Made by a program: the position numbers and the translations under genes. Positions 49,120-58,615 of a stretch of DNA of 64,000 nt are shown piece after piece. The stretch is taken from positions 16,452 to 80,451 of the forward strand of contig JBCFAY010000016.1 in NCBI GenBank assembly GCA_038562375.1. The letters are read 5' to 3'. Under the pieces are notes generated by a model, which made no database searches, was not told where the DNA came from, and saw nothing but the letters and a program-made list of their open reading frames with translations. How positions within the stretch are numbered: position 1 is the stretch's first letter; the number at the start of each line of letters is the position of its first letter. The DNA is from JBCFAY01 sp038562375. GTDB lineage: Bacteria > Bacillota > Clostridia > Christensenellales > CAG-138.

Positions 49120-50199
49120 CTACTCCAGGAAATCCTTGAGCTTCTTGCTGCGGCTCGGATGACGGAGCTTCCTGAGCGCTTTCGCCTCGATCTGGCGGAT
49201 GCGCTCGCGCGTGACGTTGAACTCCTTGCCGACTTCCTCGAGCGTACGAGCTTTGCCGTCGTCCAGGCCAAAGCGCAGCCTCAGCACCTTTTCCTCGCGC
49301 GCGGTCAGCGTGTCGAGCACGCCCATGAGCTGCTCCTTGAGCAGCGTGAACGCCGCGACCTCCGCGGGCGCGGGCGCGTCGTCGTCGGGGATAAAGTCGC
49401 CGAGGTGGCTGTCCTCCTCCTCGCCGATCGGCGTCTCGAGCGATACGGGCTCCTGCGCGATCTTGATGATCTCGCGCACTTTTTCTTCCGAAATGCCCAT
49501 ATCCTTCGCGATCTCGTCCGGGCGCGGCTCCCTGCCGTATTCCTGGAGCAGCTGGCGGTTCACGCGGATGAGCTTATTGATGGTCTCCACCATATGCACC
49601 GGGATGCGGATCGTACGGGCCTGATCCGCGATCGCGCGCGTGATCGCCTGGCGGATCCACCACGTCGCATACGTCGAGAACTTATAGCCCTTGCGGTAAT
49701 CGAACTTTTCGACCGCCTTGATGAGGCCGAGATTCCCTTCCTGGATCAGATCCAAAAACAACATTCCCCGGCCGACGTAACGCTTCGCGATGGAGACGAC
49801 GAGCCTCAGGTTCGCCTCCGCGAGCTGCTGCTTGGCTTCCTGATCCCCTGCGGCCATACGCTGCGCGATCTCGATCTCCTCGTTGGCGGAAAGAAGCGGA
49901 ACCTTGCCGATTTCCTTGAGATACATGCGCACCGGATCGTCGATATTGACGCCTTCGACCGCAACGATCTCGCTTTCGATGGCGGCAATATCCTCGTTGA
50001 TATCCTCGGGAATATCGATCTCCTCCACGACGTCGATGCTCAGCGCCTCGAGCTTATCGTAGATGCGCTCGATCTGATCCGGATCAAGCTCCATTTCCTC
50101 CAAAGCGTCCATGATCTCCTTATAGGTCAGAACGCCGCGGTTCTTACCCTTTTCAAGAAGATCCTCAATTTTTTGCATGTGGGGATCCTTTATTTCCAA
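49120..50199 (-). CDS. rpoD: Primary sigma factor RpoD/SigA
   Basis: This 359-residue protein is the housekeeping sigma. A shortened region 1.1 (1-75), region 1.2 (DPVRMYLKEIGKVPLL), region 2 (NLRLVVSIAKRYVGRG, DLIQEGNLGLIKAVEKFDYR, FSTYATWWIRQAI), region 3 and region 4 (TLEEVGKEFNVTRERIRQIE) are intact. TTG 50199 follows AAGGAGGGGCATACC at about seven bases; the first ATG, seven codons in, has no site. It follows dnaG by 32 bases in the dgt-dnaG-rpoD macromolecular-synthesis operon. Confidence 0.97.
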   Translation of the reverse strand: MEIKDPHMQKIEDLLEKGKNRGVLTYKEIMDALEEMELDPDQIERIYDKLEALSIDVVEEIDIPEDINEDIAAIESEIVAVEGVNIDDPVRMYLKEIGKVPLLSANEEIEIAQRMAAGDQEAKQQLAEANLRLVVSIAKRYVGRGMLFLDLIQEGNLGLIKAVEKFDYRKGYKFSTYATWWIRQAITRAIADQARTIRIPVHMVETINKLIRVNRQLLQEYGREPRPDEIAKDMGISEEKVREIIKIAQEPVSLETPIGEEEDSHLGDFIPDDDAPAPAEVAAFTLLKEQLMGVLDTLTAREEKVLRLRFGLDDGKARTLEEVGKEFNVTRERIRQIEAKALRKLRHPSRSKKLKDFLE

Positions 50200-50231
50200 G
50201 GTATGCCCCTCCTTCGATAAAAATGGTCCGT

Positions 50232-52022
50232 TTACTGCTCCTCCCGATCGGAAAGCTCCCGCATATTTGCCGTGAGCTTGGCGATCTCTGCCGCCAGCTC
50301 CAGCCTTCGATCGGCCGATATCTCCTCGCGCTCCGCCTCCCGGTTGAGCGCGCGTATTCTCTCTACCAAATCCATACGCTCGATCGCCCGGATACAATCC
50401 AACGCGATCGTTTTTGTGTTCTCGCCCGACTCCCGCGCGACCAGCGCGCCGGCGATGAGCTCCGCGTCCTCGGCGCTTAGGGCGCTGAGGATCAACTGGA
50501 GGTTCGGCGACTTCGTCTGCGCATACGCGCACAAGAGTTCCGCGCTGAAGCGCTCAAACGCCGGTACGCTCCAAAAATCGCCCTCGATGCTCCGCATCGC
50601 TTCCATCGCCGCGTCATAGTTCCCGGCGATGCACCCGAGCAGCATCCTCTCGAACTGCTGCCTCCGGGGTCCGCCGTGCCCCGGTTTTTTTTCTCTAGTA
50701 TTCCGAAATTTTACAGCTCTATTCTCTTCGCCCGGTTTTGCGCCCGCTCCCTGCCGCTTCAGCGCATTAACGGCGATCCCCGTCTTGCGCGCGACGAGTG
50801 TAAAATAGCGATCCTGCTCTACCGGCTGGAGCGTCGCGATCAGCGTGCACGCCTCCATGGCGTAGGCCTCGCGCCCATCCTCGCTCGCAAGATCATGGCG
50901 GGACGCCATATGCTCGAGCCGGAACGCCGGACCGGTCAAAGCGCTGTCCTTGAGCGATTCAAAAGCCTCTTTACCGAATTTCTTGACATAATCGTCGGGA
51001 TCCATACCGTTTGGGATAACAATGACCCTTACAGACAAGCTCTGAGCCGCGATCACATCCAGCGCGCGCAGCGTCGCGTTCTGGCCTGCCGAGTCGCCGT
51101 CATAACACAGATATACCCTGGGGACATAACGCTTTAACAGTCGCGCCTGAGAGGCTGTAAGGGCCGTTCCGAGAGACGCGACCGCGTTGACGACCCCGGC
51201 CTGATGGAGGCTGATCACGTCCATGTACCCTTCGACGATGACGGCGTCGGAAAAGCGTTTCCCTTTAAACGTGTTCAGGGCGTAAAGGTTGTCCCTCTTA
51301 TTGAATATAGGCGTATCGCCGGTGTTGAGGTACTTCGGCTGCTCGTCGCCCATCGCGCGCGCGCCGAAGCCCAGTACCTTCGCGTTCGTGCCGATGATCG
51401 GGAAAATCACCCTGTTCCTGTAGGCGTCGTAACAGGATTGATCCGCCCGCGTGCCCTTGATGGCAAGCCCGGCGTCGATAAGCTCCGACTCCCGGTAGCC
51501 CATTGCCGTAAGGTGCTTGCACAGGTTCTCCCAGCCGGGCTTTGCGTACCCGAGCCCAAACTTGCGGACGGTCGCGGCGCTGAGGCTCCTTTTCCCGAGA
51601 TACGCGCGGGCGTCCTTGCCGTCCTCGCCCAGAAGCTGCTCATGGTAGTACTTCGCCGCCTCCTTGCAGGAAGCGTACAGCCGTTCCCGGCGCGCGCGCT
51701 CCTGGCGCACCCGCACGTCGTCGCTCTGCTCGGGCAGTTCCATCCCCGCGCGCTGCGCGAGGAGCTTTACCGCCTCGGCGAAAGGAAGCTTCTCCAGCTC
51801 CATCACGAAATGGATAACGTTGCCGCCCGCATGGCATCCGAAGCAATAGTAGAGCTGCTTGTCCGCCGTTACGGAAAAGGACGCCGTTTTCTCCCCATGG
51901 AACGGACAGAGGCCCCAAAGCCGCTGACCTTTCGGAACAAGCTTCGTATACTCTGAAACCACGGAGACGATATCCGACCGGGTCAGAAGTTCGTTCATCC
52001 ATGCATCGGGGAACATCGGCAT
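50232..52022 (-). CDS. dnaG: DNA primase DnaG
   Basis: This 596-residue enzyme makes RNA primers at the fork. The CHC2 zinc finger (CPFHGEKTASFSV..CFGCHAGGN, residues 39-65), catalytic core and TOPRIM domain (VIVEGYMDVISLHQAG, about 262, and CYDGDSAGQNATLRA, about 308) are intact; the helicase-binding C-terminal domain is diverged. AAAGGAG precedes the ATG. Confidence 0.97.
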   Translation of the reverse strand: MPMFPDAWMNELLTRSDIVSVVSEYTKLVPKGQRLWGLCPFHGEKTASFSVTADKQLYYCFGCHAGGNVIHFVMELEKLPFAEAVKLLAQRAGMELPEQSDDVRVRQERARRERLYASCKEAAKYYHEQLLGEDGKDARAYLGKRSLSAATVRKFGLGYAKPGWENLCKHLTAMGYRESELIDAGLAIKGTRADQSCYDAYRNRVIFPIIGTNAKVLGFGARAMGDEQPKYLNTGDTPIFNKRDNLYALNTFKGKRFSDAVIVEGYMDVISLHQAGVVNAVASLGTALTASQARLLKRYVPRVYLCYDGDSAGQNATLRALDVIAAQSLSVRVIVIPNGMDPDDYVKKFGKEAFESLKDSALTGPAFRLEHMASRHDLASEDGREAYAMEACTLIATLQPVEQDRYFTLVARKTGIAVNALKRQGAGAKPGEENRAVKFRNTREKKPGHGGPRRQQFERMLLGCIAGNYDAAMEAMRSIEGDFWSVPAFERFSAELLCAYAQTKSPNLQLILSALSAEDAELIAGALVARESGENTKTIALDCIRAIERMDLVERIRALNREAEREEISADRRLELAAEIAKLTANMRELSDREEQ

Positions 52023-52092
52023 GTGATACGACTCCTTTCCGCTTGCTTAACATTCGCCAGCCGTACGAAATATCCTGCTTGTTCGATCAATT

Positions 52093-53103
52093 TTATGACC
52101 ATTCCTTGGGCACGAACAGGTTCTGATAATCCGTGATCGCGTAGCGGTCGGTCATGCAGGCGATATAGTCCGCCGCGACGCGTTCGGCGCCGTCGGATTG
52201 AATGTTTTTATAGAACTCCTCCGGCAAAAGGTCGAGATGTTCAAGGTAATAACGGTACAGCGTGCGTATGACATGCGTCGCTTTCTGCTCCTCCCGCTTC
52301 GCCTCGGGATTGAGATAGACGTTCCGGAACATGAATTTCCGGAGCTCCTCGAACGCCTCGCCGATGCGCTCGCTCATGCGGATCGTCCGGCTGTCGGCGC
52401 TCGTCACGATCACGTCCAGTATCAAAGTATTGATGCGTTCGCCGTGCGTAGCGCCAAGCTCCCCGATACAGGAACGAGGCAACTCCGCGGCATCGAGCAC
52501 GCCCGCGCGCACCGCGTCGTCGATGTCGTGATTCAGGTATGCGATCCGGTCGGATATACTGACGACCTGCCCCTCCACGGTACAGGGCAAACCGTTCTTT
52601 TTGTGGTTGAGTATCCCGTCGCGCACCTCGAAGGTGAGGTTCAGCCCCTTGCCGTTCTCGAGCTTCTCCACGACGCGAAGGCTCTGGACGTTGTGTTCAA
52701 ATCCGCCCGGAACCAGCAGGTTCAGCGTTTCCTCGCCCGTGTGACCGAAAGGCGTGTGCCCAAGGTCGTGCCCGAGCGATATCGCCTCCACGAGATCCTC
52801 GTTGAGCCGAAGCCCGCGCGCGATCGAGCGCGCGATCTGGCTGACCTCGAGCGTATGGGTCAGCCGCGTGCGGTAATGATCCCCCGCAGGCGAAAGGAAT
52901 ACCTGCGTTTTATGCTTGAGCCGCCGGAAGGATTTGCAGTGGATGATGCGGTCGCGATCGCGCACAAACTCGGTGCGCAACGGGCAGGGCGCAATGGAAT
53001 ATTCCCTCCCGCGCGTCTCGCTCGAAAGCATGGCGTATGGCGAGAGAAGCTTGCGCTCCAATTCTTCCTGGTATTCGCGGTAGCCGATCCGATCCTTGCT
53101 CAA
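52093..53103 (-). CDS. dgt: dGTP triphosphohydrolase-like HD protein
   Basis: This protein of about 336 residues cleaves dNTPs to nucleoside and triphosphate. HD motifs are intact: FRRLKHKTQVFLSPAGDHYRTRLTHTLEV with the metal His, and GHDLGHTPFGHTGEETL; RIAYLNHDIDDAVRAG supplies the fourth metal ligand. TTG 53103 lies seven bases after AGGAGG and is preferred over ATG 53109, which abuts it. It is the usual gene upstream of dnaG in Firmicutes. Confidence 0.92.
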   Translation of the reverse strand: MSKDRIGYREYQEELERKLLSPYAMLSSETRGREYSIAPCPLRTEFVRDRDRIIHCKSFRRLKHKTQVFLSPAGDHYRTRLTHTLEVSQIARSIARGLRLNEDLVEAISLGHDLGHTPFGHTGEETLNLLVPGGFEHNVQSLRVVEKLENGKGLNLTFEVRDGILNHKKNGLPCTVEGQVVSISDRIAYLNHDIDDAVRAGVLDAAELPRSCIGELGATHGERINTLILDVIVTSADSRTIRMSERIGEAFEELRKFMFRNVYLNPEAKREEQKATHVIRTLYRYYLEHLDLLPEEFYKNIQSDGAERVAADYIACMTDRYAITDYQNLFVPKEWS

Positions 53104-53362
53104 ACCCATCCCTCCTACTCTTACTACGTTCCACCGAAGTGCAAAAAATCCTGCAAGGCGGGCACAAAAGGAACGGTTTCCCAACCCGGCGGCGTCGAGG
53201 CATTCAGCACGGGGCGCGCGCTGAGCCCCAGCGCGCCCGCCGCCGCGCGCGGCAAGGCTTTTCGATCATTGGCCGCCGGGACTGCGACGGCCTCTCTATT
53301 CTTTACACTCCCCGAGCGGTTTTGAACCATCGCTCAGGCAGCCAAAATCGAGAGAGAGCGCA
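53104..53362. other. Spacer upstream of dgt
   Basis: Together with the terminator this is a 325-base gap. I see no gene, and no clear promoter for dgt. A GC-rich inverted segment (CGCGCGCTGAG / CCCCAGCGCGCC) lies near 53216-53240. Confidence 0.4.
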
Positions 53363-53402
53363 ACAATGTTAAAAAGCGGCTTTCGCCGCTTTTTAACATT
53401 GT
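53362..53402 (-). terminator. Strong terminator of ppdK
   Basis: A perfect 18-bp stem, ACAATGTTAAAAAGCGGC / GCCGCTTTTTAACATTGT, around TTTC, 26 bases after the stop codon. Confidence 0.92.
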
Positions 53403-53428
53403 AAATCGCCTTGTTGGGGCGTTAAACG

Positions 53429-56071
53429 CTATGCGTTCGCACGATCGGACTTGATCTTCGCCTGCGCGGCCGCGAGCCTAGCGATCGGCACGCGGAAGGG
53501 CGAGCAGGACACGTAGTTCAGGCCGAGTTTATGGCAGAACTCGATCGAGGACGGATCGCCGCCGTGTTCTCCGCAGATGCCCAGCTTAAGGTTTGGGCGC
53601 ACGCTGCGGCCGAGCTCGCAGGCGATCTGCATGAGCCTGCCGACGCCCTCCTGATCGACGCGGGCGAACGGGTCGGATTCGAAGATCTTCCTCTTGTAGT
53701 AATCGTCCAGGAACTTGCCGGCATCGTCCCTCGAGAAGCCGAACGTCATCTGCGAGAGGTCGTTCGTGCCGAAGGAGAAGAACTCGGCGCTGTGGGCGAT
53801 CTTATCGGCAACGAGCGCCGCGCGCGGGACCTCGATCATGGTTCCGACGAGATAGGCGATCGTGATACCGCGTTCATCCATGACCTCGCGGGCGGTTTTA
53901 TCCACGACGGCCTTGACGTAGTCGAGCTCCTTGACGTCGCCCACGAGCGGGATCATGATTTCGGGCGCGATCGCGATGCCGGTCTCCTTGCTCACCTCGA
54001 TCGCAGCCTCGATCACCGCGCGGGTCTGCATCTCGGCGATCTCGGGATAGGTGATCGCAAGGCGTACGCCGCGGTGCCCGAGCATCGGGTTGAGCTCGTG
54101 CAGGTTTTCGACCGTCTGCTTGAGCCCCTCGAACGTAATGCCCATCTGGTTGGCCAGCGCGCTGATGTCCTCATCCTTGGCGGGCAGGAACTCGTGCAGG
54201 GGTGGGTCGAGGAAGCGGATCGTGACCGGCCTCTCGCCCATCGCCTTGTAGATGCCCTTGAAGTCCGAGCGCTGCATCGGCAGGAGCTTAGCAAGCGCGC
54301 GGCGGCGTGTAGCCTCGTCCTTGGCGACGATCATCTCGCGCACGGCCGAAATACGGCCTTCTTCAAAGAACATGTGCTCGGTGCGGCAAAGGCCGATGCC
54401 CTCTGCGCCGAATTTAATGGCGGCTTCCGCGTCGTGCGGGGTATCCGCATTGGTGCGCACTTTCAGCGTGCGCACCGCGTCCGCCCACTCCATAATCGTG
54501 GAGAACGTGCCGGAGACCTGCGCCTCGATCGTCGGAATGGCCTCGCCGTAGACGTTGCCCGTCGAGCCGTCGAGCGAAATCCAATCGCCCTCTTTGAATA
54601 CCTTTCCGTCCGGGGTAGAGAAGGTACGGCTTTTTTCCGTGATAGCCACGTCGCCGCAGCCCGCGACGCAGCAGGTGCCCATGCCGCGCGCCACGACCGC
54701 CGCGTGGGAGGTCATTCCGCCGCGGGCGGTCAGAATGCCCTGCGAGGCGTACATGCCCTCGATATCCTCGGGGCTGGTCTCCGCGCGCACGAGTATGACC
54801 TTCTCGCCGCGCTTAGAAGCTTCGGTCGCGTCCTCCGCGTTAAAGTACACGCGGCCGCAGGCCGCGCCCGGGGATGCGGGCAGTCCGCGCGCGATGACGG
54901 CAGCCTTCTTGAGCGCCGCCGGTTCAAACGTCGGATGGAGCAGGGAATCGAGCGCCTTCGGCTCGATCTTGAGCAGCGCGTCCTCGCGGCTGATCATCCC
55001 TTCGCTCACCAGATCCACTGCGATCTGCACGGCAGCCGCCGCGGTGCGCTTGCCGTTCCTCGTCTGGAGCATGTACAGCTTGCCGCGCTCGATGGTGAAC
55101 TCCATATCCTGCATGTCGCAATAATGCTTCTCAAGCGTCTGAGCGGTATCGGCAAACTGTTCGTATACCTTCGGAAGTGTCTTTTCGAGCTCGGAGATCG
55201 GCTGCGGCGTGCGGATGCCCGCAACCACGTCCTCGCCCTGCGCGTTCATCAGATATTCGCCGTAGAGCTTGCGCTCGCCGGTGGACGGGTTGCGCGTGAA
55301 CGCGACGCCGGTGCCGCTGTCGTCGCCCATGTTGCCGAATACCATCGACTGCACGTTGACGGCGGTGCCCCAGTCGGACGGGATGTCGTTCATGCGGCGA
55401 TAGACGATGGCGCGGGGGTTGTCCCAGCTGCGGAAAACGGCTTTGACCGATTCCATGAGCTGCTCTTTGGGCTCCTGAGGAAAATCATGGCCCTTCTCCC
55501 GACGGTAAAGCGCTTTGTATTGCTGCACGACGTCCTTAAGATTTTCAGCCGTAAGCTCCGTATCGAGCTTAACGTTGTTCTTGCGCTTGGCGGAATCAAA
55601 GATCTCGTCAAAATGTGACTTTTCGATCTCCATTACGACGTCCGAGAACATCTGGATAAACCGGCGATAGCTGTCGAAGGCGAACCGCTCGTTCCCGGTG
55701 AGCTTCGCGACGCTCTCGACCGTTTGGTCGTTCAGGCCGAGGTTGAGTATGGTGTCCATCATGCCGGGCATCGACGCGCGCGCGCCCGAGCGCACCGAAA
55801 CGAGCAGCGGGTTATTGACGTCGCCGAATTTCTTGCCCGTTTTTTCCTCGGTCTTTTTCAGCGCCGCGAAAATCTCCGCGACGATGTCCTCGCCGATGGT
55901 GTTTTTGTCCTGGTAATAGCGGGTGCAGGCCTCCGTCGACACGGTGAAACCGAACGGAACCGGCAGCCCAAGCTGCGTCATCTCCGCCAGATTCGCGCCT
56001 TTGCCCCCCAGAAGGTTACGCATGGATGCATTGCCTTCCGAAAACAGATAGACATATTTTTTAGCTGCCAT
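53429..56071 (-). CDS. ppdK: Pyruvate, phosphate dikinase
   Basis: This 880-residue enzyme interconverts pyruvate, ATP and phosphate with PEP, AMP and PPi; in anaerobes it often works toward pyruvate. N-terminal nucleotide-binding domain (LLGGKGANLAEMTQLGLPVPFG, SVRSGARASMPGMMDTILN), the swivelling His domain (GGMTSHAAVVARGMGT, His near 458) and the PEP/pyruvate barrel (CRTEHMFFE, GTNDLSQMTFGFSRDD, CGEHGGDPSSIEF) are intact. GGAGG precedes the ATG. A promoter with repeats lies upstream. Confidence 0.97.
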   Translation of the reverse strand: MAAKKYVYLFSEGNASMRNLLGGKGANLAEMTQLGLPVPFGFTVSTEACTRYYQDKNTIGEDIVAEIFAALKKTEEKTGKKFGDVNNPLLVSVRSGARASMPGMMDTILNLGLNDQTVESVAKLTGNERFAFDSYRRFIQMFSDVVMEIEKSHFDEIFDSAKRKNNVKLDTELTAENLKDVVQQYKALYRREKGHDFPQEPKEQLMESVKAVFRSWDNPRAIVYRRMNDIPSDWGTAVNVQSMVFGNMGDDSGTGVAFTRNPSTGERKLYGEYLMNAQGEDVVAGIRTPQPISELEKTLPKVYEQFADTAQTLEKHYCDMQDMEFTIERGKLYMLQTRNGKRTAAAAVQIAVDLVSEGMISREDALLKIEPKALDSLLHPTFEPAALKKAAVIARGLPASPGAACGRVYFNAEDATEASKRGEKVILVRAETSPEDIEGMYASQGILTARGGMTSHAAVVARGMGTCCVAGCGDVAITEKSRTFSTPDGKVFKEGDWISLDGSTGNVYGEAIPTIEAQVSGTFSTIMEWADAVRTLKVRTNADTPHDAEAAIKFGAEGIGLCRTEHMFFEEGRISAVREMIVAKDEATRRRALAKLLPMQRSDFKGIYKAMGERPVTIRFLDPPLHEFLPAKDEDISALANQMGITFEGLKQTVENLHELNPMLGHRGVRLAITYPEIAEMQTRAVIEAAIEVSKETGIAIAPEIMIPLVGDVKELDYVKAVVDKTAREVMDERGITIAYLVGTMIEVPRAALVADKIAHSAEFFSFGTNDLSQMTFGFSRDDAGKFLDDYYKRKIFESDPFARVDQEGVGRLMQIACELGRSVRPNLKLGICGEHGGDPSSIEFCHKLGLNYVSCSPFRVPIARLAAAQAKIKSDRANA

Positions 56072-56167
56072 AGGTTATCCTCCAAGTTTCATGGATAGTT
56101 TTATCGGGAATATGTAAGCCCGCAATCGCCATAATGATAGAAATGCAGGATTCCATTCAACGGTATA

Positions 56168-56234
56168 ATTATAGCATCAAGTTCCAAGATAGCAACCGTT
56201 TTTTGCGCTATTCCATTGAAATTCCATTGGAATT
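56168..56234 (-). promoter_or_regulatory. ppdK promoter with upstream ATTCCATT repeats
   Basis: TTGCTA (56195-56190), 16 bases, TATAAT (56173-56168). Upstream of the -35 two CAATGGAAT motifs 11 bases apart (56210-56230), the outer one within a palindrome AATTCCATTGGAATT (56220-56234), look like a regulator site; a related GAATGGAAT lies near 56153. Confidence 0.6.
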
Positions 56235-56250
56235 TTATTAGATATGCTCG

Positions 56251-56988
56251 TTATAGTTTTATCATATTAGACTTTGGCAGCTGAATGGGACGCTCCAGAA
56301 CCGCCTCCGCATAACGGGGAAGAATCTCCTTTAGTTCTAAGTATATCTTATGAGGAAGGCGTATTTTATGCAGCTCCGCATCCGGAAGCATCAGCATTCT
56401 GCGCATGGCTTCGAGCGCCAGGTTCGACACAGGCCTTCCCGAGCCGCAGTCCGGGCATACCGCGCCGCCCGCGCGCTCATCGAACCTGATCCCCTGCAGT
56501 TTTCTCAGGTCCTTATTGCAATTGGCGCACCGTATGAGCGATGGGCAATAGCCGTTCCGATCGAGATATCTTAAAAGATACCCGAGCGTAAGATCCTCCG
56601 CCGGGCAATCGGTATATGCGAGGAACGAGAGCGCATGATAGAGCATCGAAAACATCTGTTCGTTCGCAAGCCCCGTCTGTGCGCCGGAGCAGGTAAGCCA
56701 AAGAAGATAGCTACCCGCCGCGAACCGATCGTAATCGTTTCGCAGCGGGTAGAAGGTTTCCCGAACATCCGCACAATTCAAGGTGTACTTATCGTGATTG
56801 TAAAACAGGGTGAACTCGCCGTAGGCAAACGGCTGGGCGGCGCACAGAAGGGGGCTTTTGGCCTTGCGGCAGCCGCGCGCGGCGACTTCAAGGCGGCCCT
56901 GCTCCCGCGTGTACAGCGTCAGGATGCGATCGCTCTCGCGGTAATCCGTATATCGGGCGACGATCCCGTTGACAAGAACGATACTCAT
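56251..56988 (-). CDS. recO: DNA repair protein RecO
   Basis: This 245-residue protein loads RecA with RecR. The N-terminal OB fold (VNGIVARYTDYRESDRILTLYT) and a helical C-terminal domain with the zinc site CANC (about 152) and CPDC (about 175) fit the Firmicute type. It lies 47 bases after yqzL in the phoH-era-recO cluster. Confidence 0.93.
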   Translation of the reverse strand: MSIVLVNGIVARYTDYRESDRILTLYTREQGRLEVAARGCRKAKSPLLCAAQPFAYGEFTLFYNHDKYTLNCADVRETFYPLRNDYDRFAAGSYLLWLTCSGAQTGLANEQMFSMLYHALSFLAYTDCPAEDLTLGYLLRYLDRNGYCPSLIRCANCNKDLRKLQGIRFDERAGGAVCPDCGSGRPVSNLALEAMRRMLMLPDAELHKIRLPHKIYLELKEILPRYAEAVLERPIQLPKSNMIKL

Positions 56989-57035
56989 GCATTCGCTCCA
57001 CGCGCTTTACGTTCCCATGCGCCAAAGGTGAAACC

Positions 57036-57158
57036 TTAATCGGGCGGCCGCTTGCCCTTCCCTTGCCCCATGACGGCCTTGTAAACCAAATACGCGCCGA
57101 TCTTTCCCGTTGTGGAAAACTCCTCCCACGCAAGGTTCCGTATCGTTTTTTGATTCAA
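57036..57158 (-). CDS. YqzL-like 40-residue protein
   Basis: A short frame starts at TTG 57158, seven bases after AGAGGAGG, and ends at TAA 57036. The product begins MNQKTIRNLAWEEFSTTGKI and continues GAYLVYKAV, which is the YqzL pattern (NLxWExFxxTGxIxAYLLYK). In Bacillales yqzL also lies between era and recO. Function is unknown. The tail KGKRPPD is charged. Confidence 0.85.
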   Translation of the reverse strand: MNQKTIRNLAWEEFSTTGKIGAYLVYKAVMGQGKGKRPPD

Positions 57159-57314
57159 AAAATCGCCTCCTCTGATTCTAGGTTTCCACAATCAAAGGAC
57201 AAGAATGACATGGAAAAAATGGTTGAAGGCAACGGGAACCGCTCTTCTTCCTTTAAGCCTCGCGCGCCGATCCGAGCACGGCCAAAAAAACGCGGGATAC
57301 GCGATGCAAAAACC

Positions 57315-58202
57315 CTACTCGTAGCCGAGTTCGCGCATCGCGGAAGGGCTGTTGCGCCAGTCCTCGCGCACCTTGACGTGCAGCTGAAGGTTCACGCGCA
57401 CGCCCAGCAGCCACTCGATATCCTTGCGCGCGAGCGTTCCGATGCGTTTGAGCATCGAGCCGCCTTTGCCGATGAGAATCCCCTTATGCCCTTCGCGCTC
57501 GCAGTAGATGGCAGCATATACATCCGCCAGTTGCCCTTCGTCGCGCATGGAGATCTTTTCGATTTCGACGCCGATGCCGTGCGGGATCTCCTCGTGAAGG
57601 CATAGAAGGGCTTTTTCGCGGATCAGTTCCGCGCAGATCATGCGCTCGGGCAGATCCGTGACCATGTCCTCGGGAAAATACTGGGGTCCTTCGACGAGGT
57701 GGTCTGCAAGCACCGCTTCGAGCTCGGCGACGCCCTGCCCGTTTTGTGCGCTGATCTTCAGGACTTTTGCGAACAAAGCTTCGCTTTTCAGCCGCTCCAC
57801 CAGGGTTTCGACAGCGTCCATCGATGCGGCGTCGACCTTGTTGATCGCGGCGATCACGGGCGCTTTCGCGGTCTTTAGACGTTCGATCAGCGCTTCGTCC
57901 CTCCCCTTGATTCCGGCGAGCGCGTCGACCACGAACACGATGGCCTCCACCTCGTTCATGGAGTCGCGGGCGATCTTGAGCATATATTCGCCGAGCCGGT
58001 TTTTGGGCGTAGCGATCCCCGGCGTATCGAGAAAAACGATCTGATACCCGGCGCGCGTTAAAACGCCGGTCACGCGGTTGCGCGTCGTCTGCGCTTTCGG
58101 TGAAACGATCGAAATCTTTTGCCCGACGAGCCGGTTCAGCAGCGTGGATTTTCCGACGTTCGGCGAACCGACGATCGAGACAAAGCCGGATTTATAGCTC
58201 AT
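57315..58202 (-). CDS. era: GTPase Era
   Basis: This 295-residue GTPase matures 16S rRNA and assembles the 30S. G1 GSPNVGKSTLLNRLVG, G2 and G3 (DTPGIATPKNRLGEYM), G4 NKVD and the C-terminal KH domain (GILIGKGGSMLKRIGTLAR) are intact. Its start overlaps the cdd stop by four bases. Confidence 0.97.
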   Translation of the reverse strand: MSYKSGFVSIVGSPNVGKSTLLNRLVGQKISIVSPKAQTTRNRVTGVLTRAGYQIVFLDTPGIATPKNRLGEYMLKIARDSMNEVEAIVFVVDALAGIKGRDEALIERLKTAKAPVIAAINKVDAASMDAVETLVERLKSEALFAKVLKISAQNGQGVAELEAVLADHLVEGPQYFPEDMVTDLPERMICAELIREKALLCLHEEIPHGIGVEIEKISMRDEGQLADVYAAIYCEREGHKGILIGKGGSMLKRIGTLARKDIEWLLGVRVNLQLHVKVREDWRNSPSAMRELGYE

Positions 58203-58615
58203 ACGTCCAACGCTTGCGCGCCGAACGGATGCGGGATCAGCTCATGGAGCTCATAAACCGCAACCTCGCCGGACTTGGAGGCGCATATGACCGGAATGTC
58301 GCCGGAGCAGAACTCGATGAGCGCCTGTAGGCACATGCCGCAGGGGACCGTGGACGCGGCCGAATCCGAGATGATCGCGAGGGCGTCGAACGAGCGCTCG
58401 CCTTCATAGACGGCCTTATAGAGCGCCGTGCGCTCCGCGCAGTTCGCGAGCGAGTACGCGGCGTTTTCGATGTTGCATCCAAGGTAATACGCGCCGGATT
58501 TGCCTTTAAGGCATGCGCCGACGCGAAATTTGGAATAAGGCGCGTAAGCGCGGTCCATGGCGTCCGCCGCCATTCTGAGCATGTTCTTGATTTCAAGATC
58601 GTGTATGGGTCTCAT
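58199..58615 (-). CDS. cdd: Cytidine deaminase
   Basis: This 138-residue enzyme turns cytidine and deoxycytidine into uridines. The zinc site is CNIENAAYSLANCAERTAL (Cys and Glu) with PCGMCLQAL. It overlaps ybeY and era by four bases each. The dgkA gene that often lies between ybeY and cdd is absent. Confidence 0.96.
   Translation of the reverse strand: MRPIHDLEIKNMLRMAADAMDRAYAPYSKFRVGACLKGKSGAYYLGCNIENAAYSLANCAERTALYKAVYEGERSFDALAIISDSAASTVPCGMCLQALIEFCSGDIPVICASKSGEVAVYELHELIPHPFGAQALDV

Noticed and set aside
53124..53330. Small gene between dgt and ppdK
   Set aside because: No ribosome site and low-complexity Ala/Arg/Pro translation.
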